A stretch of DNA of 64,000 nucleotides from Metellina segmentata (taxonomy: Eukaryota; Arthropoda; Arachnida; Araneae; Tetragnathidae), in contig OX375873.1 in assembly GCA_947359465.1 (NCBI GenBank), positions 41,264,437 through 41,328,436 of the forward strand. Direction: 5' to 3'. The position numbers and the translations under genes are program-made. Within the stretch, counting starts at the first letter, position 1. Each line of letters begins with the position of its first letter. Below the pieces are notes generated by a model, which did not search any database, was not told where the DNA came from, and worked only from the letters and a program-made list of their open reading frames with translations. Below are positions 45,677 through 57,216 of this stretch, piece by piece.

Positions 45677-45959
45677 ACAAGGCGGGCTATCATAAAGCAA
45701 TTTTTTCTTAATACTCTTATAACCTTCTCGTAGTCGCGTGGTTACCCGTGTTACGCTTTTCCTATGAGAAGTTTGTTTTAGCATTCCGTGAACTCGCCGA
45801 CATTAGATCAGTTCTTGGTTAAGCAAACTCAAATTTAAGAACGTTTACACGTTTTTAAAAGTTTACTTGAATTTTCATTATTTTCAAAATGTGAATAGTT
45901 TATTCTGAAAAAATCGAAAAGAAATATGAAATATATATTTTTTTTGTACGATGGTAATT

Positions 45960-46072
45960 GGTAATTTTAGTTAACGTCGTACTAGAGCAACACAACGGAC
46001 TATTGACGACGGTCCGGGATCAGTCCCTTAAGGGAAAGATCCGAAGACAACACCTCGTAATTTTGAACCACT
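45960..46072 (-). repeat. SINE tail fragment
   Basis: GTAATTTTAGTTAACGTCG to TAATTTTGAACCAC matches the left third of 44908-45234. It lies directly before the plus-strand SINE at 46131. Confidence 0.8.
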
Positions 46073-46130
46073 TTGTAGGATGGATTATGTTCTAAAGTGT
46101 TCAATGAAAGTATAGATAGTTGATTAAAGT

Positions 46131-46338
46131 GCCTACCAACCGGTCTAGTGGTTAAGGTATTGGCCTCTGGATCGGAAGGTTCCTGGTTCGAATCTGGGGT
46201 CAGGGCATGGATGTAATTGTGCTGTCCTTAGTTAGGGGTAGTGATGATCGCCCATTGGGTGCCCCTTCACAAATGACCATCGCTTCCCGGCCTTGCTTAT
46301 GATTAGCAATCGAGTGCCCGCCGTAATTAAAAAAAAAG
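46131..46338 (+). repeat. tRNA-headed SINE with a different body and A-rich tail
   Basis: The head is the best preserved in the window, with A box 46146-46157 (TAGTGGTTAAGG) and B box 46185-46195 (GGTTCGAATCT), spaced as in tRNA genes. After GGGCATGGATGTAATTGTG the body (TTAGGGGTAGTGATGATCGC, CCCGGCCTTGC) is unrelated to the other copies. It ends in TAATTAAAAAAAAAG, a LINE-style tail. Confidence 0.85.
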
Positions 46339-46739
46339 TTTAAAGTATTTAAGAAAACAGTAGGGTTTTATTCTCAGAACGTTTAGAGATTGAGCGTTTT
46401 TCAGCTGTTCCAAACAAGTGATCAAAATGACCTTCCACCGAGGATAAACGTAAAGATGCTTCACAATTTGCACTGCTGAATGATCTACAATCCCCTTTCA
46501 CTATCCCCCCCCCCCTAGAGAAACCGTAATCCAAGGGAGTTCCAATACACAAGGCCAATGAAACAGCAGGGGGAGTGGTTAATAGTCTCTGAGATTTCTG
46601 TTTTTCATACTTTTCAGTAGCGTTTTTCTCAAAAATGGCACCCAATTCATTAATGAGCCTCCGTGTGTAAATGCGTTATATTATCAGCTATTGATTAAAA
46701 CAAAAATCTCTGTTGTGTGGGGTCGGATTCATCTTCAGT
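46339..46739. other. Spacer without recognised gene
   Basis: A 98-codon minus frame (46349-46645) has no recognised domain. A poly-C run lies near 46506. Confidence 0.45.
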
Positions 46740-47290
46740 GAGTTTAACAATTCAAGACGAAATCCGATTTAGTTGTGCGGGAAACGTTGTGGCGCCAGGG
46801 TCTGACTTTCCCGCTGGTACGTCATGATACTAAGGGGAAACGCCTCTTTCTGCAACTCGCTTTTCGGCCAGAAGGCGCCCCCGTGTGCTAGACCTCATTG
46901 GCGTGCCCGACAGGGGTTTACGCGGTGACATGATTGCTTACGCGGACGATTTCGTCCTTGTGGTCAAAGGGAGAAGCACCCAAGAGTCAGGCGGATTGTT
47001 GAGCATGGACTTTCTTACAAGCTTAAGTTCAACCCGAAAAAGATCAAAGCGATGACCTAATTTCTTGGGCGAAGGGTAGGCAGAACTGAGCCCAAGTTCG
47101 GCTGTGAAAATGTGGAGATTGAGGACGTGAAGTCTCAAAATCTTGGGACTCACTTGGGACCACTCCCTCAACTTCGCAACACATTTTCGGCTGGTGCGTA
47201 CCAAGACCACCTCGGGGCATGAGCTCTGCTACCGGGCGCGTCGGCAGGTGGCGGATAGCCGAATGTCCTGACCGGAAACATACTCAGGAT
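46740..47290 (+). pseudogene. R1-like LINE reverse transcriptase relic
   Basis: The codons near 46920-46970 give RGDMIAYADDFVLVVKG, the RT active site with YADD. After a frameshift come HGLSYKLKFNPKKIKAM and KFGCENVEIEDVKS, followed by a TLDH-like block. These are the usual segments after the active site in R1-type elements. About 180 codons are recognisable, all broken. It is GC-richer than its neighbours. Confidence 0.65.
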
Positions 47291-47510
47291 ATCCCCGAAT
47301 ATTGAATAAGGTGGCGCGGACCAGCTCCCGTCAATCCAAAGTGTTATGCGACCCGTGCTGATGGGTGCATAGTACCGACGGTGGTTAATTGGTGCCTTTC
47401 ACTTAGCCTCCTAGAGTGCTTGGCGACCTCTAGGAATAACTTGTCTTACCCTGGCATGCAGGCTCTGGCGGGGTGGACTGCATTCTTCCTGCGGCAAATA
47501 CACCTTTTTA

Positions 47511-48513
47511 TGGAAAATAAAGAAAAAACAAGCCCAACCATGGACTCCAAAGAGGAAGACACCGAGACCTTGATGGAGACCCAATCTTCAGGACCAGGCC
47601 CTGCAACCCCACAGACAGACCCCCCTTGAAGGAGATCGAGATCTCCAAAAGGTAGTCTCGGGACTTGACAGGATCGATCTACAGAAGAAAAGAATCTCTG
47701 GAGCTGCCAAAAAACGGCTGACCAAAGAAAGAAAACTAGCTGAGGGTACATGGGTAGAAAACAGACCCAAACCAAAAGCTCAAACCACTCCCAGGGGAAA
47801 GGAGTTACAGACCCCGATCAGGCCCTCTACCAAGAGGCCAAGGTCGGATGGTAGTACTCGCCACTCTCAGGAGAAAATGTCCACAAAGAGGGCTAAACCC
47901 GGAGACGGGACAGACCCTAGCTACAGTGACACCTTATCAGCTGTGAAGATGGCAGTTGTCGTGGAAGGACATCCAGACCAGAAACTGTCAGAAGAACAGC
48001 TGATGACCTTCCAACTAGACGCAATGTCTAATATTGAGGGGGTTCCTTCGGGAACCGGACCTCAATTCAAATATTGTCGTCTGGAAGGAGGAGCCATAAT
48101 CATCATCTGTGCCGACTCTGTGCTGTCCAGAACTGTTAGAGAAATGTCACCATGGAACGGCGTGTCCCTCCTTGTTGAGGAAACATGCAGGATTGCCAAA
48201 ACAACGAAATTCATAGCTATGATCGCGGCTATATACAACAAGTTCTCCGGTAAAGAAATTCTACAGAAGGTGGAAGCTCAGAACGGAGAACTAACTGCCA
48301 CAGAATGAGGAATCATCAACCAAAAATCTGGTAATAAGGGTAGAACCATTGTGGTGAAATGCGTTCCAGCACAAGACGCCAAGACCTTGATTGGTAGAGA
48401 TTGTAAATTTTACCTAGGCTTTACCCAAGTGCGGGCTAGGGTTCTGGAAAAACCTGCTGCTGCTTCTGCTGATGATGTCGCTGAAGTTCATGCAGGCCAA
48501 CCTACAGCATAAA
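47511..48513 (+). pseudogene. LOA-like LINE ORF1 (DUF4780-type)
   Basis: The first codons (MENKEKTSPTMDSKEEDTET) start at 47511. After a frameshift near 47630 the frame continues with SGAAKKRLTKERKLAEGTWV, a basic/Pro-rich tract, then 47877-48308 with YSDTLSAVKMAVVVEGHPDQ and ...WNGVSLLVEE. After a TGA at 48306-48308 it reads on in the same frame (GNKGRTIVVKCVPAQDAKTL) to TAA at about 48511. The pattern resembles the DUF4780-containing ORF1 of LOA-type LINEs. No CCHC knuckles are seen. Confidence 0.6.
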
Positions 48514-48529
48514 AGACTTGCTGCCACCT

Positions 48530-49800
48530 CAGTGGGGTTTTCCGGACTGAGGGAATCCACATTGCACTAATTCGAGAACCTTGGTTTAAAGGACAGTGGA
48601 GGTAGTTAATTTATGATTTTGCAAGCTCTTTTCCAAGAGCTTGCTTACTTATAAACAACAACATCGATGCAATGCCGATTCATGAACTTTGTTCTACGGA
48701 TTTGGCAGTAGCAAAGATAACGCTTCATAATGGCGGGAGAACCAGAGAAATCTTGATAGGCTTTGGGTACCTGCCATATGAAGAAAAAGATCCTGTGAGT
48801 GCAGAGCTGAAGAGATTGCTGATAGAGTGTGCAGAACAGAAATCGGGATTGATTATTGGTTGTGATGCGAATGCACACCACACAATCTGGGGCAGCTCCA
48901 ACATCAATGACAGAGGTGAGGCTCTTTTAGACTTTGTACTTGAAAATAACCTAGATATCTTGAATGAAGGAAACATACCGACCTTTATAACTAGTGTAAG
49001 AAAGGAAGTACTTGATATAACCTTAGCTAGCCCTGAACTAAGTACTAGTTATATTGACAAATGGCATGTTGATGAGAAGCCTTCAATGGCAGACCATCAA
49101 TTTATCCACTTCTCACTGAAATCTGAATATCACTGGGAGAAGACGTTCAGAGATCTCAAAAGGACGAACTGGACCTCATTTAACAATGAACTCTAGAATT
49201 ACCTGGATGACTTCTCTCAGAAAATCTATGATACTTATGATCTAGAACTGTTCGCAGACGGTCTGCAGCAGCCAATCTATATCTCATATACCAATAACTG
49301 TCCTCTGCTTCTAAGGAAAGGCAAACAACCAAACTCATGATGGAGCCAAGATCTTATGAGGCTGAGAAAGGCAGTAAGAAAAGTTTTAGGAAAGCAAAGA
49401 AATCTAGCAAGTGCCTACTTTCAGAATACTACAAAACTGTTCGAATGGCCAACAGGAATTCATGGAGGGAGTTCTGTGATTCGGTTGAAAGTACCGCTGA
49501 AGGTGCTAGACTCCACAAAATTATTAAAAGAGATACACCAATATTGGTGGGGACCTTTAAGAATAATTCCGGTGGCTATACCAAAACTGGCAGAGAAGTT
49601 ATAGAGACTCTGGTCGAGACACATTTTCCAAACTCCAACTTGGTACCTAATGAGTTAAACCCTTCTCCCCTGGGATATCCAATAAAGATAAGAAAGGAAA
49701 ACTGGATAGTTGCCAAGAAAATTTTTACTGTTAAACAGGTATTATGGGCTATCAACTCATTTGAACCATATTAAACTCCAGGACCAGATGGGATAATACC
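48530..49800 (+). pseudogene. LOA-like LINE ORF2: endonuclease and linker
   Basis: The frame opens with GIHIALIREPWFKG (the endonuclease glutamate block) and, after a stop, PRACLLINNNIDAMP. The frame 48672-49196 has LIIGCDANAHHTIWGSSN, then LDITLASPELS and SMADHQFIHFSL (a SDH variant, ADH). The linker spans 49200-49800 in two frames (WWSQDLMRLRKAVRKVL, and 49337-49774), broken by at least two frameshifts. Confidence 0.85.
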
Positions 49801-50915
49801 GATTACGCTTCAGAAATCGGCCGAATTCATCTCACGGGTCTTGTGTAAAATGTTCAGAGCCAGTCTAGCTCTTGAATATATCCCCAGACCATGGAGAAAG
49901 GCATGGGTAATCTTTCTGCCCAAACCTGGAAAAAGCCAATATAACCAGGCTAAGAACTTTCATCCTGTCAGTCTATCGTCTTTCATACTTAAGTGTATGG
50001 AAAACATAATTGATAGACGCATTAGGGATGTAATGAGGAGTACCAGACCTCTTCACAAAAACCAATTTGCCTATCAACCCGGTAAATCTACAGAGGCGGC
50101 TTTGCAACACCTGGTTGTAAAGATTGAGAAGACCCTGGAGTACAAGGAAATGGCTTTGGCAGCTTTTCTTGATATTGAGGGTGCTTTCGATAGTACCTCT
50201 TTTAACTCAATCGCTGCTGCTGCTGCTAACAGAGCTATTGAACCACTAGTCTGGAAATGGATAAACTCCTTGTTAGCAGACAGAGTTATTACAACCGAGT
50301 TGTTTGGGGCAACACTTCAGGCTAGACCCACTAGAGGTTGCCCTCAGGGAGAAGTTCTCTCCCATCTGTTGTGGAATCTGGTGGTTGATGATCTAATTGC
50401 AGACCTCAATCAAAGCGGCATTTATGCCCAGGGATATGCAGATGACATTGTCGTCAACATATCGGGCATGGATGAGAAAACAGTGATAAATATCAAGCAG
50501 GGGACCTTGAACAGAAACGCAAGATGGTTCTGTGAAAAGAATTTGAGAGTAAATCCTCAAAAGACTACTCTTGTCCCATTTACACGAAGAAGAAACTGCA
50601 TTGACAAAAGTGATATACCTACCCTACTAGGGCAAAAAGTAAATATGCTGAGCTAGGTTAAATATCTGGGAGTTATACTGAACACTAAATTAACCTGGAA
50701 TCAGCATTTGAAAAGTAAAATTAAAGAAGCAAAAGTTGGACTTCTACGATGTAGAAGAGTTCTTGGTAAATCATGGGGTCTAAAGCCAAGGATGACGGCT
50801 TTACACTATGGTTATTAGACCCATTGTGACCTATGCAGCTATGGTCTGGTGGAAAAAGACGGAACAATTGATTGTTAAGACCAAACTAGACAGTCTTCAA
50901 AGAGCTGCCTGCCTG
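49801..50915 (+). pseudogene. LOA-like LINE ORF2: reverse transcriptase
   Basis: The frame 49841-50656 has WRKAWVIFLPKPGKSQYNQA, FHPVSLSSFILKCMENII, AYQPGKSTEAAL, FLDIEGAFDSTSF (block A intact), RGCPQGEVLSHLLWNL and GYADDIVV (active site). After a TAG at 50654 the same frame continues with VKYLGVILNTKLTWNQHL. It ends at DSLQRAACL, where the solo LTR is inserted. PQGEVLSPLLW has become PQGEVLSHLLW. Confidence 0.9.
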
Positions 50916-51159
50916 TGTGACGTAATAACTATTACATCGAGTCCATTTCTATTTTAAACATCTATTTATTTACAAAGACAGGACACTGACACAAACACGG
51001 GGAAACAAAGAGAATGGATAGGTTCATTCCGACGAACTCCATCTGCTACCACATTCCAAATCAATCTGACGAATTCCCCATCGGGTAGGAAAGATCCGCG
51101 TTAGAAATTCCCTTTCATAGGGATTATCTGGAGATATGTGGCTAAGTTACCACAGCCTG
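50911..51159. mobile_element. Solo LTR with GCCTG target duplication inside LINE ORF2
   Basis: 50916-51154 (239 bp) starts TGTGACGTAATAAC and ends GTTACCACA, with TGTG/CACA inverted tips. GCCTG at 50911-50915 and 51155-51159 flanks it. Removing the LTR and one GCCTG makes the LINE frame continuous (RAACL then IITGAMSSTP), which confirms both borders. No paired LTR or internal region is present. Confidence 0.85.
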
Positions 51160-52359
51160 ATTATAACAGGTGCTATGTCCTCCACTCCCAACAGAGCCAT
51201 GGAAATTATTCTATCTGTCGTCCCACTTGATATCTTTATCAATGGTGCTGCCAGAAGAAGTTCCTACAGACTGGAAAATGCTGGACTGTGGATGAATTTT
51301 GCCAGCCAAAAGTCCCACACCAGTATTAACCAAAAATTCTTTGACCCTATACTTTTGATGCCCTCTGACATCATGGAGACAAGATTCCTCTTTCAAAGAC
51401 CCTTTGAGGTACTTATTGACCTTAGAGAGGAATGTAAAGAGGAAAACTACAAGCTCACAAATAGAGACATTGTGTGGTACACAGATGGCTCCAGACAAAA
51501 CGAAGAGGCAGGTGCTGGAATCTATGGGGTCAAACCTAAGGTAAGGATTGCCCGAAAATTAGAAAAACATGCCACAGTATTTCAAGCAGAACTGCTTACT
51601 ATCATCTACTGTCTACATGAATGTTCTAGAAGATCCTACTCAAATAGGAAAATCTACATATTTAGTGTCAGTAAAGCAGCCTTAAAGGCGATAAACGCAT
51701 TTCAAATAAGTTCCAAACTTGTTTCGGCATGTAGGAACCTTCTACAAGACTTAGGGACCCATAATAGGATCTTTCTTATTTGGGTGCCAGGGCATACTGG
51801 TGTAGAAGGAAACGAAAATGCAGATAATCTAGCCAAACTGGGGACGGCAGACCTACCTTTAAGCCCTGAACCTTTTTACGGGATCTCTAAGACTACCGCA
51901 AAAAGGGTGATAGGAGAAAAAATGCTTAAGAAAACTGCAAAAAAGTGGAAGAAAACCACCGATCAAAAACATGCGAGGCTTATGATTCAAGAACCTTCCA
52001 TGAAAATATCATCTCAGATCCTTCGTCTTAGCAGGGATAAGATGAGGGTGATAGTTGGATTTCTCACAGGCCACTATCAACTAAGAAACCACCTCCATGG
52101 GATGAGAATCTTTAAAGAAGAACCTCTATGCAGGAAATGTAATATAGTGGAGGAAACAGTCCACCATATACTTTTTGAATGCGAAGATCTGCTTCACATA
52201 AGGTACTCAAGTCTAGGTCTTGGAACAGAAATTGATACAATTCACGAAGAACCTGTCAAAAGCCTTTTGGCCTTTCTTAAGGAACCTGGCTTTCTTTCAC
52301 AGGAGTGTCGAAAAACAATGGGGTTTGGTGCAATATTCCCTAGTGGAATCAGCACCTAG
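51160..52359 (+). pseudogene. LOA-like LINE ORF2: RNase H and C-terminal finger
   Basis: The frame continues IITGAMSSTPNRAMEIIL, then RNase H: IVWYTDGSRQNEEAGAGIYG (D), VFQAELLTIIYCL (E), IFSVSKAALKAI and IWVPGHTGVEGNENADNLAK (final D). The third acid of the usual SDSxAA block is V here, so RNase H should be dead. The end has CRKCNIVEETVHHILFEC, the CCHC-like finger, and a stop at 52357-52359. Over 390 codons are open. Confidence 0.9.
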
Positions 52360-52389
52360 GACTTTCCTGACCTCCCCACTCACTATGGC

Positions 52390-53325
52390 TATGACTATGA
52401 ATGTACCAAGATCACTAATCTGGTCTTCACTCTGAGGAGGGTGGCGAGGAGGCTGTACTCTGAACGTCCGTGGTTGTTGAAAAAACTATACCGCACAGTT
52501 ATAGAGCCGACTGTTCTATACGGTATAGGAGATAGAGGAGACCGCCTTAGCACCAAGCTATTGGGCAAAACTCTCGACCGACTTGGTGACCACGCAACAG
52601 TATATTTGGCAGAGCTTGCAGCTCTTGAAAAGGCGTACGAGTAGGTTTGGGACCGGCCCCTGTACAACGCCAATAAAACCACCCATATCTATTCGGACAG
52701 CCTCTCTTCGCTCATGGCGTTGAAGGACCCATTCTGCACTCTCCCCATAGTGCAGCGAATCAAAACACTGTACAAGACGGTTACTAGCTACCAGGGTATC
52801 CAAATGCATTGGATAAAAGCTCACGTCGGTTTCATTGGAAACGAAGCGGCGGACTTCGCGGCCAAAGAGCGAAGTGGAAATACACGTGCAGAGATCTTAC
52901 TCTACTGTCAGCAACTGCCTCCTGCAGATCTTTATGGATCAATGTAAGTGGCGATGGAGTGGAGAAGTGGTAGGCAGAGAAACTTATAAGTATCTCCCCA
53001 GTCCTGATCTCAGAAGACACGTATACCATCCGATTGCGACTCAGCTGCTCACAGGTCATGGTCGCTTCCCGAAATACTTCAAAGGTATTCTGCGACAATA
53101 ATCAGGCTTGCGTCAGTGTGGAGAGGTGGGGATGCCTCTCACTATCTCCTCGACTGCGAACTTGTCAGACCTCTCAACCAGAACCTAGGCTGTTTGCGCT
53201 TCCTACCCCAAGACTTCTCTACTCGCCCAGAGTGGTTCCCAGCAATCCTCCGCTTGGGAAACTATGTGACGAATAAGATGAAGCCTCAATTTCCCCATCG
53301 AAAGTTCCCTCTCCCACCATAGAGG
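52390..53325 (+). pseudogene. LINE ORF2 RT-end and RNase H relic (R1-like)
   Basis: The codons FTLRRVARRLYSERPWLLKK and TVIEPTVLYGIG (52420-52530) belong to the RT end. After a deletion come YLAELAALEKAYE, stop, THIYSDSLSSLMAL and HWIKAHVGFIGNEAADFAAK (RNase H). After a frameshift near 52940 come TQLLTGHGRFPKYF and, after another, GDASHYLLDCELVRPL. It is a separate element from the LOA-like LINE, which ends just upstream. Similarity in style to the 46740 relic suggests the same clade. Confidence 0.75.
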
Positions 53326-54309
53326 TAATATAAACTTCATTACTCTCTGTTTCTCCTACCGACTTGGTGAACAGGAACGAATCGAAGGCACCTGTGCTAG
53401 AAGTCTGTGGCAACCCTATCCTCGGAGGACCTCTTGGCAATGTCGGAGACTCCTTTCTCTTTATTTTCTATTCCTACTATTGCATGCGAATAAGCAAGTA
53501 ATGAAAGTCTCGTGCTAGAAGTTGCGGAAATGTATACTCTGTGATGTATAACTCTATGTCTATAGCAACAAATGAAAGTCTTGTACTGGAAGTTAGGAAA
53601 ATGCATCAATATATGTGGCAAATCTGTTATTTATGTAGCCAAACTGTATCTTATGTGTGGTACTTGTACCAAATGCCGCCTAGGCATAATACACCCAAGG
53701 GTTGTGTACACGCTACTGTCTGTTGGGGAAGTAGACGTGGGTCAATCCGGACGGAAAGCTGGTGGTGGCTTTTAATGTCTGGGAAGACTATCCGTAGGGA
53801 TGATAGCAAGATGATGGGGCTAAGTACCCCAGATCCGGGCTAAAGGATCTGTGGAGGGCTCTGCGCACTTAGGGCGGTGTGCATCCTGAACCAAGTAACG
53901 ATAACTTGTTATCAGTTTACGTAGATAATACTTAGGGTCCCTAGATTGAGGATTAGATCGTTCCAAGGAATGAAGAGTGATAGCCCCCGCCACTCGGACC
54001 GCGGCTCTTTCAGAAGATACCAGGGGATCCCATAACTCCGCAGATCATGGGTCTACCCATGTAGGAGGAATATGTCAGTTTATAACGGGACGAAGCCGCG
54101 CTAGAAAGCAGGCTATCGGTTTGGGTCGTAGGAACTGGCACAGGGCGATGCCGCTGTTCCTGCGGTCAAGTAGCTACAGGAACCTCCTAAGGTGCCACAC
54201 GGAAACTAGCGGTGTCGGGACCATTCCCCGGCTGCCCTAGGCTAATACCTGTACGCTAACGAAAGAAGGCTATCTGGCGGACGGCAAGGGTCTGTAAAAC
54301 TCCATAGAT
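53326..54309. other. GC-moderate spacer, probable LINE 3' region
   Basis: Short direct repeats with AAATGAAAGTC or GTAATGAAAGTC (near 53498 and 53569) and a GC-rich part from 53750 on (GGGGCTAAGTACCCC at 53817-53831) have no coding similarity that I can recognise. Sequence at 54241-54318 continues at 57226 across the foldback element. Confidence 0.4.
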
Positions 54310-54318
54310 AATGGTGCC
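54310..54318. repeat. 9 bp flanking direct repeat AATGGTGCC (left)
   Basis: Same as 57217-57225. Two extra bases (AT) lie between it and the first shared terminal base at 54321. Confidence 0.75.
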
Positions 54319-54320
54319 AT

Positions 54321-55055
54321 AGGGTGGTCACAAAAAATCAATTTTCGAATTTCTACCGTGGCACCCCCCTAAAATTTGCCAATGGGCTAAAAACTGTGAT
54401 TGGCAAAGCTTCAGCTCAACCTGATAATATTAACCCGTGCCTCATTGAGGTTAAAGTTTAAAAAACACACCGACTTTTAGCAAAAAATCGTAGTTTTTAC
54501 GCTTTAAAATCGAAACTATTCGTCCTAAAAACCTGGTTCTTGTCTAATTTCATAGCAAATTTTACTGACTTGAAGTTTGATATCATCCACTTTTTTTGCT
54601 AACACTGATAGAATGGTATTTAGCATTTTACAGGTAAGGTCGTAGTGGATATCCTCAAAAAAAAAAAGTCAATTTTTATGCAAAGCCCCTAAAAACACTA
54701 CAATATTCAATTGCATCTGCTTTCAAGATTTTCCTTTTGTTTTTTTCATTTTGTACATTAAAAAGGCTTTTGTTAGAGGTATTTTTAAAAATAAATCCAA
54801 CAACATTCAAATTCAAAATAAAGGAATTTAATTAGGGGTTAAAGAAGAGGAAAGCAAGAAGTAAAAATGACAACAAATAGTGTTCAAATGTATTTTATTA
54901 ATTATATAGTTGAATTATACATCATTATATTATTATTATTTAAATATACAAATTAAGTGGTAATTACAAATTAAGGTGGTAATGTCTTAGATATTGTAGC
55001 TTTTGAAGAGTCCGGAAAAATTTGTCTACATTCAGATACAACTAGTTAAAGTACT
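54321..55055 (+). repeat. Left inverted arm of the foldback element
   Basis: Shares with the right arm GTTAATATTA-type segments, CGTAAAAACTACGATT-type motifs, GGTCGTAGTGGATATCCTC and TTCTTTAACCCCTAATT. Similarity fades after AGATACAACTAGTTAAAG at about 55051. Confidence 0.9.
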
Positions 55056-55195
55056 TCAGATACAACTTGTGAGTGGTATTTACCATTTTTCAGACATTAG
55101 GTCATGACCCACAGAATTTAATTCTAGTTAGAAGTGTCATACGACTCCGCAACTGATCTCATCAAAAATAGATTTAGAAATTCCGATTTATAGGG

Positions 55196-56610
55196 AGCTG
55201 TTGTGAACTGGGATTGGAAATTGCTTCCAGATTTGTTGAGTGCAGAAAATGTGGAGCGGGTAGCAATTTTGATTACATGTGGCGATGAAGAACAGTTGAA
55301 AAGTGTTCCAATTCTTGAAAATAGTACGAGGATAATTCAGGCAAAAGCTGTATTATCAGCAGTTGAGCAGTGGGGGGAAGTTGGGAAAATCCAGGCATTA
55401 TGTTTTGAAGCAACGGCAGTAAATACTGGTCACCTTAGGGGGAACCTGCGTTTTGCTAGAACAGTTATTAGAGAAAAACTTTCTGAATTTAGCATGTCGC
55501 CACCATATTTTAGAAGTTGCTTACAAAGCAGTTTTAATTGCAAAATGGGCATATCCACTGGTCCTCAGCCAGATATTTTTCGAAAATTCCAGACTGGGTG
55601 GTCTAAGCTAGACAAGAAGAAATACAAACAGGTATAGAAGATGAAAATATTAGAAATAAAATAAGCTATCCAGACCAAATTTCAAGTTTTCTTTTTGAAC
55701 AATTAAAAAACCGACAGCCCAAGGATGATTGTGAAGAATTCATCCAACTTTGCTTAATTCATTTAAGGCGTCTTCCTCAAAAAGACATTACTTTTAGAGT
55801 ACCTGGTGCTATTCAACACGCCAGATGGATGGCAATTGCCATTTATTCTCTTAAAATGCATATTTTCAGGGATCAATTTTCGTTAACTGATTTAAAGAGA
55901 AAAGGTATTGCATATATTTGTTTATTTATAATCAATATTTATGTAAAAGCATGGTTCAATGCCCACAAACCCACTTTGTTAAACCTACAATTATTAAAAT
56001 CTTTAGTTAGATACAGGAAAATTGAAAAAGAGGTTGCAGACAAGCCCTGTCTAAAATAATAAACCATCTGTGGTATCTGAACTCGGGGCAAGTTGCATTT
56101 TCATTTTTCGATGATACTTTTGGGGAAAAGGTCAAAACAAGCATGGTTGAAAAATTAAGATCCGAAGTAGAAAATGATGAAGATGATTGTGATGATAGGG
56201 ATGTAAAACCAAAACTCAATCTCCCACAAGTTGTTCAATTATTGGACACAGAAGTTAATTATTTTTTTTCTGCTTGAATTCTAATTTTTTTTTAAGAGAT
56301 TTGAAATCGATACAGATTTTTTTAATTCTGATCCCGATGTATGGTGTGAAAATCAACAACATTTAAAAGCTAAAAAAATAACAAACGGTTTAAGGGTTGT
56401 TAATGATACTTCTGAGAGAGGAGTAAAATTAGATAAAGACTTTAATTCCTCTTTGACGAAAGACGAAGAACAATGGCAGTTCCTTTTACAAGTAGTATCG
56501 GAATGTAGACCAATTTTTCCGGACTCTTCAAAAGCTACAGTATCTAAGATCAGACAATTAATTACCACCTTAATTTGTAATTACCCCTTAATTTGTATAC
56601 CTAAATAATA
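55196..56610 (+). pseudogene. Unclassified transposase relic
   Basis: In order: AVVNWDWKLLPDLLSAENV, IQALCFEATAVNTGHLRG (family form CFDTTxSNTG, so the first D is E here), ACRHHILEVAYKAVL in a shifted frame (55492-55545), MGISTGPQPDIFRKFQTGW, then from 55628 ITFRVPGAIQHARWMAIAIY, YVKAWFNA, INHLWYLNSGQVAFSFFDD (from about 56050), VVNDTSERGVKL and EQWQFLLQVVSECRPIFPD. About four frameshifts occur. I recall similar uncharacterised proteins scattered through arthropod and cnidarian genomes, but I do not know the superfamily. An RNase H-like fold is my guess from the CFD-NTG and ARW motifs. Confidence 0.65.
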
Positions 56611-57216
56611 ATAATGATGTATAATTCAACTATATAGTTAATAAAAAACATTTTAACACTATTTGTTGTCATTTTTACTCCTTACTTCCTCTTCTTTAAC
56701 CCCTAATTCCTTCATTTTGAATTTGAATGTTGTTGGATTTATTTTTAAAAATACCTCTAACAAAAGCCTTTTTAATGTACAAAATGAAAAATTCAAAAGC
56801 GAAATCTGAAAAGCAGATGCAATTGAATATTGTAATGTTTTTAGGGGCTTTGCATAAAAATTGACTTTTGAGGATATCCACTACGACCTTACCTGTAAAA
56901 TGCTAAATACCATTCTATCAGTTTTAGCAAAAAAAGTGGATGGTAACAAACTTCAAGTCTGTCAAATTTGCTATGAAATTAGACAAGAACCAGGTTTTTA
57001 GGACGAATAGTTTCGATTTTAAAGCGTAAAAACTACGATTTTTTGCTAAAAATCGGTGTTTTTCTTAACTTTAACCTCAATGAGGCAAGGGTTAATATTA
57101 ACAGGTTGAGCTGAAACTTTGCCAATCACAGTTTCTAGCCCATTGGCAAATTTTAGGGGGGTGCCATGGAAGATTGGGCGGAAAAATTTTTTCCCCATAT
57201 ACCTTGTGACCACCCT
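56490..57216 (-). repeat. Right inverted arm of the foldback element
   Basis: Reverse complement of 54321-55055 with scattered differences and small indels. It includes the coding 3' end and an AT-rich trailer. Its outer 20 bases and those of the left arm differ at several positions past AGGGTGGTCAC. Confidence 0.9.

Larger units (their letters stand above)
54319..57216. mobile_element. Foldback-like DNA transposon with ~730 bp inverted termini
   Basis: 54321-55055 and 56490-57216 are inverted copies of each other along their full length, starting AGGGTGGTCAC on one side and ending GTGACCACCCT on the other. Together with 9 bp direct repeats, this resembles Mutator-type structure, but the transposase motifs do not let me confirm that. 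The right arm contains the last ~25 codons of the transposase, so the left arm is an inverted copy of the 3' end. The interior (55056-56489) is a transposase relic lacking its N-terminus. Confidence 0.9.

Noticed and set aside
46349..46645. A 98-codon minus frame as a gene
   Set aside because: No similarity I can recognise, and surroundings are SINE and LINE relics.
53817..53831. GGGGCTAAGTACCCC as a terminator or operator
   Set aside because: An isolated short inverted repeat in a eukaryotic repeat region, with no gene to relate it to.
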